From JANNOG01 sp050329415 (GTDB lineage: Bacteria; Actinomycetota; Actinomycetes; Actinomycetales; JBBAYJ01): 34,063 nucleotides of DNA. The notes under the pieces were generated by a model. The model ran no database searches. It was not told the origin of the DNA and saw nothing but the letters and a program-made list of their open reading frames with translations. Location: the NCBI GenBank assembly GCA_050329415.1, contig JBHJOS010000095.1, positions 1 to 34,063 on the forward strand, given 5' to 3'. The first letter of the stretch is position 1, and the number at the start of each line of letters is the position of its first letter. The translations under genes were made by a program, and so were the position numbers. Shown here one piece after another: positions 6,812 to 14,975 of the stretch.

Positions 6812-8132
6812 TCGTCAGTCGGACGGTGCCGCCGCCGACCCCGGAGAGCGTGAGCACCGACCGCGGACCCGCCGGGGACACCGACACCGTGGGCGCCACC
6901 GCGGGCGGGTCGGCCGCGGAGTGGACGCTCACGCCGCCCTCGGCCGTGGCCTGCGCCGTCACGCCGACCAGGACGCCCCTCACGCGGCCCGCCGGGACCC
7001 CGACGCCCTCGGGCACCACCACTGCGTCGACGCCGTCGGGTGGAGCCACGGCGACCGGCGGCAGGGCGGCCGGCGCCGGCAGGGGCACCACGAGGCCGTC
7101 GGCGGACTCCGGGGCGGCATCGGACGTGACGTAGCCGACGAGGTCGACCCGGATCTGCGTGCCGGCCCGGTACTCGACCGTCACCGTCCCGGCGTCGCTC
7201 ACCGGCACGACGAGGAACCCGCCGCGCACCCGGTCGTCGCCGCTGGTGGCCCCCCACAGCACCTCCTGCGGCAGGTCGTCCGGTGACGGCCCGGCCTTGA
7301 CCGAGCCGCCCCGAACCCCGACGTCCGCGCTGAACTGGAGCATCACGGCCCCCGGGGCGGCGTCCGCCAGGGCCGGCACGGTGGCGAGGTCGACCGTCGC
7401 GACGTTGCCGTCGACCTCGGGCGCCAGGTCCACCACCCGGGTGGCGGGCAGCGGCACGACCCGGCCGGCCGTCGCGGATGCCGCCGGCTCGAAGGCACCG
7501 ACCAGGGTGAGGACGAGGTGACCGCCGCCCTCGGTCCGCACCGTCAGCGTGGCGCTTGGCGGGACCGGGACGACCGCGGTGGCGCTGGTCTGTGCTCCGG
7601 GGCCGGCCAGGCGGAGGACGGGCAGCGTGACGTCCCCGGAGCCCACGGTGACCGCACCCGGACCGGCCGCGTCCTGCAGCGAGACCTCGACGAGCACGGC
7701 GGTGGCGCCCGCGGGCAGGGCCGGCAGCGGGACCGAGGCCTCGGTCCCGGCGCCGAGCGGCGCCGAAGCGCGGGTGTCGAGCAGGGACTGCGGACCGAGC
7801 AGACCGAGCCGGGTCACGCCCTCGATCTCGGCCTCAGCCGGGGCCGACGCCTCGCCCGTCGTCGCCGGGGCGCCGGCAGGGACAGCAGCCGCGTCGAGCG
7901 TGGCGGCCGGCTGGGCTGGAGCGCCGACGACGGCACGGTCGAGCAGCGGGCCGGACAGAGACACGGCCGCGGCGCCCGCGACCAGGATCACGGCCCCTAG
8001 GATCGCGAACCAGGCGAGCCGGGACGGGGTCCGTCCCCGTCCGCCGGCGCGGGCCACGACGACGGACCCCCGGGCCCCGCGGTGGCCGTTGTCCGGGCGC
8101 GGGCCGGACATGGCGTCGTCGGTGCTGGACAT
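6753..8132 (-). CDS. Membrane-anchored extracellular protein with repeated beta domains
   Basis: A 459-aa protein from the ATG at 8132 (GGAGG four bases upstream); a GTG at 8162 is the weaker alternative. The N-terminus is hydrophilic and basic up to about residue 38, followed by one membrane helix (LAWFAILGAVILVAGAAAV, about 39-57), so the rest is outside the cell. The outer part is Ala/Val/Pro-rich. It contains about three degenerate copies of the actinobacterial surface beta module recognisable by LLDTRASAPLGAGTEASVPL, then LPAGATAVLVEVSL, then a closing LVLTLVGAF. The second copy closes with IRVDLVGYV and the third is the most diverged. Modules of this type usually decorate secreted hydrolases; here no enzyme domain is present. 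It is divergent from the sigma factor gene and may belong to its regulon, which is an inference. Confidence 0.75.
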   Translation of the reverse strand: MSSTDDAMSGPRPDNGHRGARGSVVVARAGGRGRTPSRLAWFAILGAVILVAGAAAVSLSGPLLDRAVVGAPAQPAATLDAAAVPAGAPATTGEASAPAEAEIEGVTRLGLLGPQSLLDTRASAPLGAGTEASVPLPALPAGATAVLVEVSLQDAAGPGAVTVGSGDVTLPVLRLAGPGAQTSATAVVPVPPSATLTVRTEGGGHLVLTLVGAFEPAASATAGRVVPLPATRVVDLAPEVDGNVATVDLATVPALADAAPGAVMLQFSADVGVRGGSVKAGPSPDDLPQEVLWGATSGDDRVRGGFLVVPVSDAGTVTVEYRAGTQIRVDLVGYVTSDAAPESADGLVVPLPAPAALPPVAVAPPDGVDAVVVPEGVGVPAGRVRGVLVGVTAQATAEGGVSVHSAADPPAVAPTVSVSPAGPRSVLTLSGVGGGTVRLTSDTAAELALVPQAYVVSAG

Positions 8133-8319
8133 CGGATCCTCCAAGTTGTCCACGTCGTTCACGTCGCCCAGATCTTCCGGTGCTGCGAGTTCCTCGTTCC
8201 CGTCCCGTTCGTGCGGGGATTTCGTCCCCTTCGTCCGGGCACCCGGGGTCTTGGGCGAGACCGGGACCCGGCGGCTGCCGGCCCGGTCTCATCTGAGGTT
8301 CGCCGCCACGCCCGCGCGC

Positions 8320-8348
8320 GGTTCCCCGCCACATCCGCCCCCTATCGT
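8320..8348 (+). promoter_or_regulatory. Possible promoter of the sigma/anti-sigma operon
   Basis: GGTTCC (8320-8325) and TATCGT (8343-8348) are 17 bases apart, and the sigma factor ATG follows at 8357. Transcription starting about seven bases after the -10 element would give a leaderless or almost leaderless mRNA, common in actinobacteria. ECF promoters are often autoregulated, but no consensus for this sigma factor could be tested. Low confidence. Confidence 0.25.
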
Positions 8349-8356
8349 GGGGGCCG

Positions 8357-8956
8357 ATGTCCGGCGGCGAGAACCAGGCGAGCGGGACGGTCCCCGCGGC
8401 CCGGTCGGCGCCCGATGTATTGCCGCCCGAGGTGCGCCGGCGCTTCGCCGCCGGCGACACCGCCGCCCTCGGGGAGGTGTTCGCGCGGTACGAGCGGGCC
8501 GTGTGGTCGGTGGCCGTCCGGGTCACCGGCTCGGACCACCTCGCTCAGGAGGCCGTCCAGGAGACCTTCGTCCGGGCCTGGCGGGTCGCCGGGACGTACG
8601 ACCCGAGTCGCGACCTCGGGCCGTGGCTGCTGGGCGTCGCCCGGTTCGCCGCCCTGGACGTGGTCCGGGCCGAGGCACGGCCGACCCGGGGAGGGCACGC
8701 GGCCGAGACCGATGCCTCGGTGGAGGCGCCCGGGATCGACCGGGCATGGCTCGCGTGGGCGGTCCAGGAGGGCCTGCGCGGGCTCCCCGACCACGAGCGT
8801 GAGATCGTTCGGCTGGCGTTCTTCGAGGACCTGGGCCACGCCCAGATCTCCGAACGACTCGGGATCCCGGTGGGAACGGTGAAGTCCCGGCTGCACCGGG
8901 CCAACCGGCGTCTCGCGGACGCCCTGGCGCATCTGCGGGGCGAGTCGTGGCCGTGA
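8357..8956 (+). CDS. ECF-type RNA polymerase sigma factor (SigK-like)
   Basis: A 199-aa sigma-70 family group 4 factor. Region 2 spans about residues 41-105: FARYERAVWSVAVRVTG, then AQEAVQETFVRAWRVAGTYD and DLGPWLLGVARFAALD, the core-binding and -10-recognition helices. Region 4 spans about 143-186: LPDHEREIVRLAFFEDL, then HAQISERLGIPVGTVKSRLH, the helix-turn-helix for the -35 box. There is no region 3 and no C-terminal extension. The next gene, 46 bp downstream, encodes a membrane anti-sigma factor with an RskA-type outer domain, so the pair resembles SigK/RskA of mycobacteria. The signal is unknown. GGGGG four bases upstream may serve as the ribosome site. Confidence 0.93.
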   Translation: MSGGENQASGTVPAARSAPDVLPPEVRRRFAAGDTAALGEVFARYERAVWSVAVRVTGSDHLAQEAVQETFVRAWRVAGTYDPSRDLGPWLLGVARFAALDVVRAEARPTRGGHAAETDASVEAPGIDRAWLAWAVQEGLRGLPDHEREIVRLAFFEDLGHAQISERLGIPVGTVKSRLHRANRRLADALAHLRGESWP

Positions 8957-9002
8957 ACCGAACCCACCGGTCGCGGCGAACCCCAGGGAGGAGGTGAGGC
9001 GG

Positions 9003-9806
9003 ATGGCCGCTGACGAACGCCCGGCGGGTGCCGGGTCCCGGGACGAGTTCGTGACCGCGCTCACCGCCCGCCTCGACTCCGCCGCCGAACGCGCACTGGG
9101 TGATGCGGGACCCGAAGATCTCGCCGACGCGGTAGTCGGAGAGCTGCGGTCGGCGCGGGCATGGGAGGCCCCGCCGATGGGGCTCCGCGACGCCGTCATG
9201 GCGCGTGTGCTCGCTGAGGCCGGCAACGTGCTCGCAGCGGATTCTCCCGCCCCGGATTCCGCGGCTGCGTCGTCACCCGCGCCGGAGTCGCCCGCCGCGC
9301 AGTCACCCGCTCCGGGCGTGAGCTCCCTCGACGCCCACCGGTCGGCCCGCGCGGAGCGCAGTGGCCGTCGGCCGCGCCTGGTGTGGGCGGTGCCCGCGGC
9401 CGCTGCCGCGGCTGCCGTGTTCGCCGTCGGGGTACTGGCGGCCGACCGCTACGTGTCCACCCTGCGTCTCGGCGCCGAGACGTACCGGGCATCCGGTACG
9501 GAGCTCGCGCCGGACGCCGAGGCGGAGGTCTCGATCGTCGAGACCGGGTCCGGCTTCGCGATCGTCTTCGACCCGCAAGACCTGCCGGCCGCGGCCGAGG
9601 GGTCGTACTACGCGGCCTGGCTGCGCGCCGCCGACGGGGTCAGCGTGCCGATCGGGTCGTTCCACGGCCGCCAGGACGAGCGCCCCATCGAGCTGTGGAG
9701 CGGCGTCGACCCGGCGGAGTTCGAGGCCCTCACCGTGACCCTGCAGTCCGTCGGTGCGCCGGTGCTGCCGTCGGGACCGCCCGTCATGCGAGCCGAGCTG
9801 CGCTGA
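9003..9806 (+). CDS. Transmembrane anti-sigma factor, RskA-type
   Basis: A 267-aa protein from the ATG at 9003, eight bases after GGGAGGAGG; an in-frame GTG at 8994 overlaps that site and is rejected. The cytosolic N-terminal part (1-75) is helical (FVTALTARLDSAAERAL, then DLADAVVGELRSA) and should bind the sigma factor. A Ser/Pro/Ala linker (80-108) and a basic patch precede one membrane helix (about 126-147). The outer domain (150-267) has the anti-sigma-K C-terminal fold signature YYAAWLRAADGVSVPIGSFH. I see no HxxxCxxC zinc motif. Proteins of this type hold their sigma factor at the membrane until regulated proteolysis frees it. It is probably co-transcribed with the sigma gene. Confidence 0.88.
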   Translation: MAADERPAGAGSRDEFVTALTARLDSAAERALGDAGPEDLADAVVGELRSARAWEAPPMGLRDAVMARVLAEAGNVLAADSPAPDSAAASSPAPESPAAQSPAPGVSSLDAHRSARAERSGRRPRLVWAVPAAAAAAAVFAVGVLAADRYVSTLRLGAETYRASGTELAPDAEAEVSIVETGSGFAIVFDPQDLPAAAEGSYYAAWLRAADGVSVPIGSFHGRQDERPIELWSGVDPAEFEALTVTLQSVGAPVLPSGPPVMRAELR

Positions 9807-9863
9807 GCCTGGGTCTACGAGTGATCCGGGTGGATTCGGTGACCCGAGTTCGATGTTGAGCGT

Positions 9864-9901
9864 CGGGAGCCGGTGAACACGGCGTCGCTGATCGGCTCCC
9901 G
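9864..9901. terminator. Hairpin between convergent operons, likely bidirectional terminator
   Basis: CGGGAGCCG (9864-9872) pairs exactly with CGGCTCCCG (9893-9901) across a 20-base loop. It lies 58 bp after the anti-sigma stop and about 180 bp after the toxin gene stop on the opposite strand. There is no U tract, usual for actinobacterial terminators. Confidence 0.5.
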
Positions 9902-10078
9902 GTGTCAGGATCATCGACCACGAGACGAGGGGTGCCATGGGTGGAGTTCACCGCAGGAGTTCACCGCCCGCGACGCAACGTCGTCGCAACGATCACCGGC
10001 GGCCGGCGGCCCCGACGGACACCTGGCGCATCGGCGGGACCGCGCGTCCTCAGGTCCGCCTGCCGGTCGCAGCAACTG
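9902..10078. other. Gap downstream of the toxin gene, no immunity gene seen
   Basis: Immunity genes of contact-dependent or polymorphic toxins normally follow directly after the toxin. Here no minus-strand frame with a ribosome site and plausible coding character exists between the toxin stop and the terminator hairpin. The sequence shows a GGAGTTCACCGC doublet near 9942-9966 and nothing else recognisable. Confidence 0.45.
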
Positions 10079-13000
10079 TCACCGCGGGATGGTCCCGTCG
10101 AACACTCTGATCTTCAGGCCCGCTCCCGCCGCCTCAGCGCGGTTGCGGATGTCGACGAGGGCGCGCTGATGGCCCTGGCTCAGCGGGACGTCCGGCACGA
10201 CGACCTCAAGGACTCGGCCCTCGATGTCGCCCGGCTCGATGATGAAGAGCTCACCGTTCGGCAGGGTCCTGACCGTCCCGTCGAAGCCGACGAGCCTGTC
10301 GAGGCCCCTACTCAGGGTGTTGCGCAGGCTTGGTGAGCTCTCGACTCCATCGGCGAAAACCACCGGGTAACTCGTGGCGAGGTTGACGGTCTTGATGCTC
10401 GTCGCCACGCCCCCCGCGGTGTCCGGGTCGATGTCAATTCCGCGGGTGTTCGGAGGCGTGTTCTCCCCGAAGATGTAGTGCATCACCTTGCCGCGCTCGG
10501 TAGGGCCGAGAGCCCAGAAGCTGTCGCCAGGCTGCAGGCCCACGGTCTCCCCGAAATTCCGCAGCACGTACTCGCGGCCGGTGAAGTCCGCGATGTCGAC
10601 GACGTCGGCGAGCTGGGTGCCGAAACCCCGGTACAGGGCGGAGACCTGTCGCTGCAGGCTCGCGTAGTCGACGGGGAGCGCAGGCAGCGAGGACAGGGTC
10701 AGCCCGGTGCGGTCGAGGGAACGCTCGACGATCGTGCCGGCCACAGCACCCACCCGACCTGGCACGAGATCGAGCACCAGCTGTCCGCCGTCGAGGAGGA
10801 GCCCCACCCCGCTCGCCTCGGCGACGTAGGACCCGATGACACCCGTGGGGTCGTGGATGATGGCGGCGAGGTCGTCGGCCTTTTCCAGCAGCAGGGTGGC
10901 TCCGCCGATGACCGTACCCGCGACTGCCGTCGGAGCACCGAGGAAGGCAAGCCCGAACCCAGCACCGAGGGGATAGGCGATCTGCTCGAGGAGCGAGAGT
11001 CTGTCCCATCCTTCGCCGACGCTTCGCAGCATGGGCAAGAAACCGGACTCGGACCCGATCGGGACCAACGGCAGGAGGTCGGATACTCCTCCGCGCTCGA
11101 TCGGGTCGCCTTTCGTCGACAGGTTGGTGACCTGGAGGCCGGGTCCGAACGGGGAGGGGTTGAGGACGAGCGAGTCGGCCTTGGCGCCGCGGTTGACCGT
11201 CTGCCGGCCTGGCCCGAACGGCGACTCCTCCGCGAGCGAGTCCCGTTTGGCGGCCCTGTTGACGACCTGACCGGCGGCGGAGAAGAAGTCCTCCGGCGCC
11301 TGGACCGGGAGACCGAAGAAGAGCTCGGCGGACCCGGGCAGCGCCGTCGGATCGAGCAGGAGCAGGTCGGCCGGGAGTTCCACCCGCTGGAGCTTCGGGT
11401 CGTCGACCGACACGATCGGGGAGAGGTCGGGCGTCGCGAAGGGGTCGCCGGTCGACCCGGGCGTCGCCAGCGCCTCGCCGGGCAGCAACAGGAACAGACT
11501 GTCGAGCGGGTCCGTCACGGCGACCGGGGCCGACGCGGGCGTCTCCGCCGCAGTCGGCTGCCCTGCGGAACTCACCAGCAGAAACCCTTCGATCGCGGAC
11601 GCGGGCGGGGGCGCGCCGAGCAGCTCATCAAGGGACCGATTGTCGATGGACATCCCAGGGAGCACCGCGGAGCCCGCAGCGACCGCCACGAGATCGGCGG
11701 GCCGACGGGTCGGCAGCGGGGGATCCAGGGTGTTCTCGACCTTGCCGTTGAGGGTGGCGCCGATCCTCCCGAGCTGCTGGAGGACGGCCCCGGCGAGGGC
11801 GGGCGAGGCGACCCCGGCGGCGACGGCCCCCTCCAGGATGGCCCCGAGGTTCGCGATCTCGGTGCCGACCTTGAGGGGGTCGATGCCGAGCCTGGGGTCG
11901 AGTGTCACCTGGTCGACGGCCTGCAGGAGGAACGAGCCCACCCGGAACAGCTCCCCCCGGTCGGCGGCGGCGACCGCGTTGACCAGGCTGCCGGCCACGC
12001 CGGTGGTCTTCGCCAGGGACTGCAGGCCCGCCACTGTCGCGGGGTCGACGCCCAGCAGGGCCGCGGCTCCCGCCTGATCGGCGAGGGCGCCCGCCCCGGC
12101 GGCCAGAGCCCCGAGGCCGTTGCCGACCGCGGCCAGGAGGTCGCCCCCGTCGATCGCCGCGATGGTGGCGCCGACACCGCTGATCACCGGCTGCAGGTCC
12201 TTGAACGTCGTTGCCAGGCGCAGCAGGTCGGCGTCCTTCGTGAACAGCCCCAGCCCGCCGAGCCCGGTGCTCACCGCCTGCGCCCCGGCGGCCAGGGCGG
12301 CCAGCGGGGACTCCGCCGCGATCGCCGCCGTCGCCGCCCGCGCGGCATCGACGCCCGACTTGGCCAGGCTCAGCAGGTCGAGCGTGCCGGGGTCGATGAT
12401 CCCCTTCAGCGCCATGGCCTGGCTCAGGCTGAGAACGTCGGTGATCCCGCCGAGGTTGGCTCCGCCGGTGAAGACCCCGAGCCCGGAGCTCAGCGCCCCC
12501 AGCCAGTCCCCCTCGACGGCACTCGCCACGGCCCCCGCGGCGTTGACGGCCATTGCGGCGATCCCCAGGCCGGACGTGGGCGGGAAGATCAGCGCCGCGA
12601 CGTTCAGGGCGATCTTGCCCACCTCGAAGATCGCCTTGAGTGGGTTCTCCTCGAACGCGTCACCGATCCCCTTGATGATCCCCTTGAACGCGTCGCTGAT
12701 CCTCGACCCGAAGCTGCGCTTCTTCCGGCGGATCCCGGTCAGTTGACCGGTCTCGTCGAACGAGAACGTGAACTTGTGCTTCTTGGTCTTGATCTTTTCA
12801 CTGCCCGGAATTCCCCACTGAAGAGCCAGCGCGATGAACTCCGGGTTCTTGTTCGTGAAGGACTCGCTGCGGCGCCGCAGCCTCGAGCGACCGACCACCT
12901 CGACGACCTGGTCCCCGACGAGGGCCGTGAGCTGGCGCTCGGTGAGCGCCGGGACCCCGACGACCGCGAGGGTGCGGAAGGCGGCCAGCGCCTCGATGAG

Positions 13001-14353
13001 GCGGTCGCGCAGCTCGGCGCCGCTGCTCGCGCTGCGCAGGTACGGCAGGACCTGCTGGAACGCCAGATTGATCGAGGGCGACGCGGCCCCCTGCGCCCCG
13101 ATCTGCGCGGCGACGAGCGGGGCGAGGAACTCCTGCTCGAAGGCCTCGTCGACCGGCGGCGGCGTCGCGGCCGTGAGGTCGATCCCCAGCTCGCCGGCCA
13201 CCGCGTCGACGGTCGCCCCGAGCCCCGCGACGAGGGGGTCGTCGATGAGTCCGCGTCGGACCCCGAGATCGAGGGCGAACCCGATGCCCGTGGCGTCGAA
13301 GAACGGCAGGGCCACGCCGTTGGCCTCGAAGGCGCTCGGCAGCAGGGCAGCGGCGAGGACCCGGTTGGCCGTGAGGTAGGCGAGCGCGTCGGCGACCCGG
13401 GCGTCGACGCCGCCCGAGGTCGTGTCGATCCAGCCGACCCGCGTCGCGAAGGCCACGATCTGCTCGGCCTGGACGGCGTCGGGGGCCGGCAGCGAGGCGC
13501 CCGACAGCAGGGCCGGCAGGTACTGCTCGATGGCCGCGAACTTCTCCCCCACCTCCGCCACCAGCTCCGCGACGGTGGTCTCGGCGGACTGCGCGAAGTC
13601 GTGGGTCTGGAGAATGTCCACCAGACCCGGGGTCTCGGTCGCCAGGGTGAGTCGGCGGTCCAGCTCGAAGGTCTCCGACACCCACGCCAGCAGCTGCTCG
13701 GGGTCGTCGAGGACCTCCTGCGGGGTGCGCCCGTCCGCCCAGAAGTCGTGATGGAAGACCTCGGTACCGCCCGTGGACCTCGTCCCGAGGAAGCGGAACA
13801 GGCCGTCGCGCCGGGTCTCGGCCTCGTCCGGCTGCAGTGCCGCGACGCGGGGACCCGCCGCCGCGATCCCGAGGGCCAGGGCGAGTGCCCGCAGGTCAGC
13901 GTGCAACTGCTCACTCAGCTCCGGCCGCTCCCCGGCCAGCAGGGCGGGCAGCAGGGTGGGGGTGAGGCGGGCGATCGCGGCGTCCAGGGCGGGGTCGGCG
14001 CCCTGCGCCGGCAACCCACGGAGGACGTCGCGCAGACTGCGGGTCCCGGCGAAGCCGAGGAGTGCGGTGACGGCGGACCGCAGGTCGTTCTCGGGGGCGC
14101 CGAGGGAGGCGGCCGTCCCGGCCGGGTCGACGGTGAACGACTCGGCGAGCTCCGCCCTGTCGACGACGGCGACGCCGAGGGTGCGCAGCGCGTCGCGGCC
14201 GGCAGCGAGCCCGGCGGCGGCCTGCGTCGGCAGCTGGTTCTGCGACATGACGGTCAGCAGCCGGCCGTGGATGTCGTCGGCCCGCCCCGACGAGACGAGG
14301 AGCTCTTCTCCGAGAGCACGGGCACCGGCCGTGTCGATGGCTACCACGGACAT
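10079..14353 (-). CDS. Large polymorphic toxin with C-terminal CdiA-EC869-like nuclease domain
   Basis: A 1424-aa protein from the ATG at 14353, with GGAAGGAG upstream; the frame stays open to 14455 but lacks another good start. The N-terminal 75 residues are a helical WXG100-like hairpin without the WxG turn. A long helical stretch follows to about 560. Then comes a basic segment (KIKTKKHKFTFSFDE, about 525-540) and a Gly/Ala-rich hydrophobic region (about 570-800), plus another at about 1120-1165. Three 22-23 aa repeats lie near 1025-1085. The last 150 residues begin FWALGPTERGKVMHYIFG and contain GIDIDPDTAGGVATSIKT and NTLSRGLDRLVGFDG. This matches the EC869-type CdiA toxin family, a PD-(D/E)XK-like DNase; the aspartates before GGVATSIK and the SIK lysine are the candidate catalytic residues. 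Neighbouring WXG100-type genes suggest export by a type VII system, which is not in the window. Confidence 0.8.
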   Translation of the reverse strand: MSVVAIDTAGARALGEELLVSSGRADDIHGRLLTVMSQNQLPTQAAAGLAAGRDALRTLGVAVVDRAELAESFTVDPAGTAASLGAPENDLRSAVTALLGFAGTRSLRDVLRGLPAQGADPALDAAIARLTPTLLPALLAGERPELSEQLHADLRALALALGIAAAGPRVAALQPDEAETRRDGLFRFLGTRSTGGTEVFHHDFWADGRTPQEVLDDPEQLLAWVSETFELDRRLTLATETPGLVDILQTHDFAQSAETTVAELVAEVGEKFAAIEQYLPALLSGASLPAPDAVQAEQIVAFATRVGWIDTTSGGVDARVADALAYLTANRVLAAALLPSAFEANGVALPFFDATGIGFALDLGVRRGLIDDPLVAGLGATVDAVAGELGIDLTAATPPPVDEAFEQEFLAPLVAAQIGAQGAASPSINLAFQQVLPYLRSASSGAELRDRLIEALAAFRTLAVVGVPALTERQLTALVGDQVVEVVGRSRLRRRSESFTNKNPEFIALALQWGIPGSEKIKTKKHKFTFSFDETGQLTGIRRKKRSFGSRISDAFKGIIKGIGDAFEENPLKAIFEVGKIALNVAALIFPPTSGLGIAAMAVNAAGAVASAVEGDWLGALSSGLGVFTGGANLGGITDVLSLSQAMALKGIIDPGTLDLLSLAKSGVDAARAATAAIAAESPLAALAAGAQAVSTGLGGLGLFTKDADLLRLATTFKDLQPVISGVGATIAAIDGGDLLAAVGNGLGALAAGAGALADQAGAAALLGVDPATVAGLQSLAKTTGVAGSLVNAVAAADRGELFRVGSFLLQAVDQVTLDPRLGIDPLKVGTEIANLGAILEGAVAAGVASPALAGAVLQQLGRIGATLNGKVENTLDPPLPTRRPADLVAVAAGSAVLPGMSIDNRSLDELLGAPPPASAIEGFLLVSSAGQPTAAETPASAPVAVTDPLDSLFLLLPGEALATPGSTGDPFATPDLSPIVSVDDPKLQRVELPADLLLLDPTALPGSAELFFGLPVQAPEDFFSAAGQVVNRAAKRDSLAEESPFGPGRQTVNRGAKADSLVLNPSPFGPGLQVTNLSTKGDPIERGGVSDLLPLVPIGSESGFLPMLRSVGEGWDRLSLLEQIAYPLGAGFGLAFLGAPTAVAGTVIGGATLLLEKADDLAAIIHDPTGVIGSYVAEASGVGLLLDGGQLVLDLVPGRVGAVAGTIVERSLDRTGLTLSSLPALPVDYASLQRQVSALYRGFGTQLADVVDIADFTGREYVLRNFGETVGLQPGDSFWALGPTERGKVMHYIFGENTPPNTRGIDIDPDTAGGVATSIKTVNLATSYPVVFADGVESSPSLRNTLSRGLDRLVGFDGTVRTLPNGELFIIEPGDIEGRVLEVVVPDVPLSQGHQRALVDIRNRAEAAGAGLKIRVFDGTIPR
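11100..11280 (-). repeat. Three imperfect 22-23 residue repeats in the toxin
   Basis: Within the toxin frame, GQVVNRAAKRDSL, GRQTVNRGAKADSL and GLQVTNLSTKGDP follow one another; the asparagine codons lie at 11258, 11192 and 11123, spacings of 66 and 69 bp. The second and third copies are preceded by SPFGPG. The repeats form a linker between the helical body and the second hydrophobic region. Their role is unknown. Confidence 0.65.
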
Positions 14354-14454
14354 TCCGGAGTACTCCTTCCGCCGCTCCCCCAGCGAGAGCCGCTCGGCTG
14401 GTCTTCGCCGCCTTTCCACCGCCGGGTTCCCGCCCCGAGGAATCCGGCCGCACA

Positions 14455-14494
14455 CACACGTGTGCCCCGTCCTGGTGGACGGGGCACACGTGTG
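14455..14494 (-). terminator. 18-bp perfect hairpin between the small ESX-like genes and the toxin gene
   Basis: CACACGTGTGCCCCGTCC (14455-14472) is matched exactly by its complement at 14477-14494 around a TGGT loop. It begins 18 bp after the stop of the upstream gene (14513) and ends about 100 bp before the toxin ATG. It has no U tract. It may be a terminator or attenuator that keeps toxin expression below that of the upstream genes, or a processing site. Confidence 0.7.
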
Positions 14495-14512
14495 GGACAG
14501 CGCGCGAACAGG

Positions 14513-14920
14513 TCATCCGAACCACGACGGCGCAGCCGGAGCAGGGCCTGGCGGTACCGGTTCCGGACCCGGCGGAGGCGCTGTCCCGGTTTCCGATTCC
14601 GAGAGCCCGCGGGCCCATTCGCGCTGATCGAACTCGTACTGTGAATTGGCCGCCGAGAACTCGGCCTCGGCTGCGAGGTACTGACGCCCCTCAGCGGCTC
14701 GGAGCCGACAGGTCTCGGCCAGGGCAGCCAGCTCGGTGCTCACTCCGTCGAGCACCACCTGAGCGGATTCCAGTTCCGTGGTCACAACCTGGGTGAGCTG
14801 ACCACCGACCATCACTCCCTGTCCCATGACGGCCTGCGCCGGTCGCAGGAGTTCTCGGGTGGCGGCGGCGGCGTCCTCCAGGAGAATGGCCGCGGAGTCG
14901 TATTCCTCGGGATATGGCAT
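14513..14920 (-). CDS. Small helical ESX-associated-type protein
   Basis: A 135-aa protein from the ATG at 14920, seven bases after GAGGA; the preceding in-frame GTG is less well placed. Residues 1-100 are predicted helical and rich in Ala, Glu and Gln (EEYDSAAILLEDAAAATREL, then TTELESAQVVLDGVSTELAA). The C-terminal 30 residues are a Pro/Gly tail ending PSWFG. Length and helical-hairpin character resemble EspC/WXG-like helper proteins encoded beside type VII substrates, but there is no WxG motif. It sits between a WXG100-type gene and the toxin gene on the same strand. It may form a heterodimer with its neighbour or act as a chaperone for the toxin; this is inferred from position only. Confidence 0.7.
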   Translation of the reverse strand: MPYPEEYDSAAILLEDAAAATRELLRPAQAVMGQGVMVGGQLTQVVTTELESAQVVLDGVSTELAALAETCRLRAAEGRQYLAAEAEFSAANSQYEFDQREWARGLSESETGTAPPPGPEPVPPGPAPAAPSWFG

Positions 14921-14975
14921 CACTGGTCCTCATGGTCGGGTGACCGGGTCGGACAGACGGTGGCCGGCAGCGCGG

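Noticed and set aside
10478..14644. Very long open frame on the plus strand opposite the toxin gene
   Set aside because: Its translation is Arg/Gly/Asp-rich with no motif, the usual shadow of a high-GC gene. The minus-strand frame has the ribosome site, domains and neighbours.
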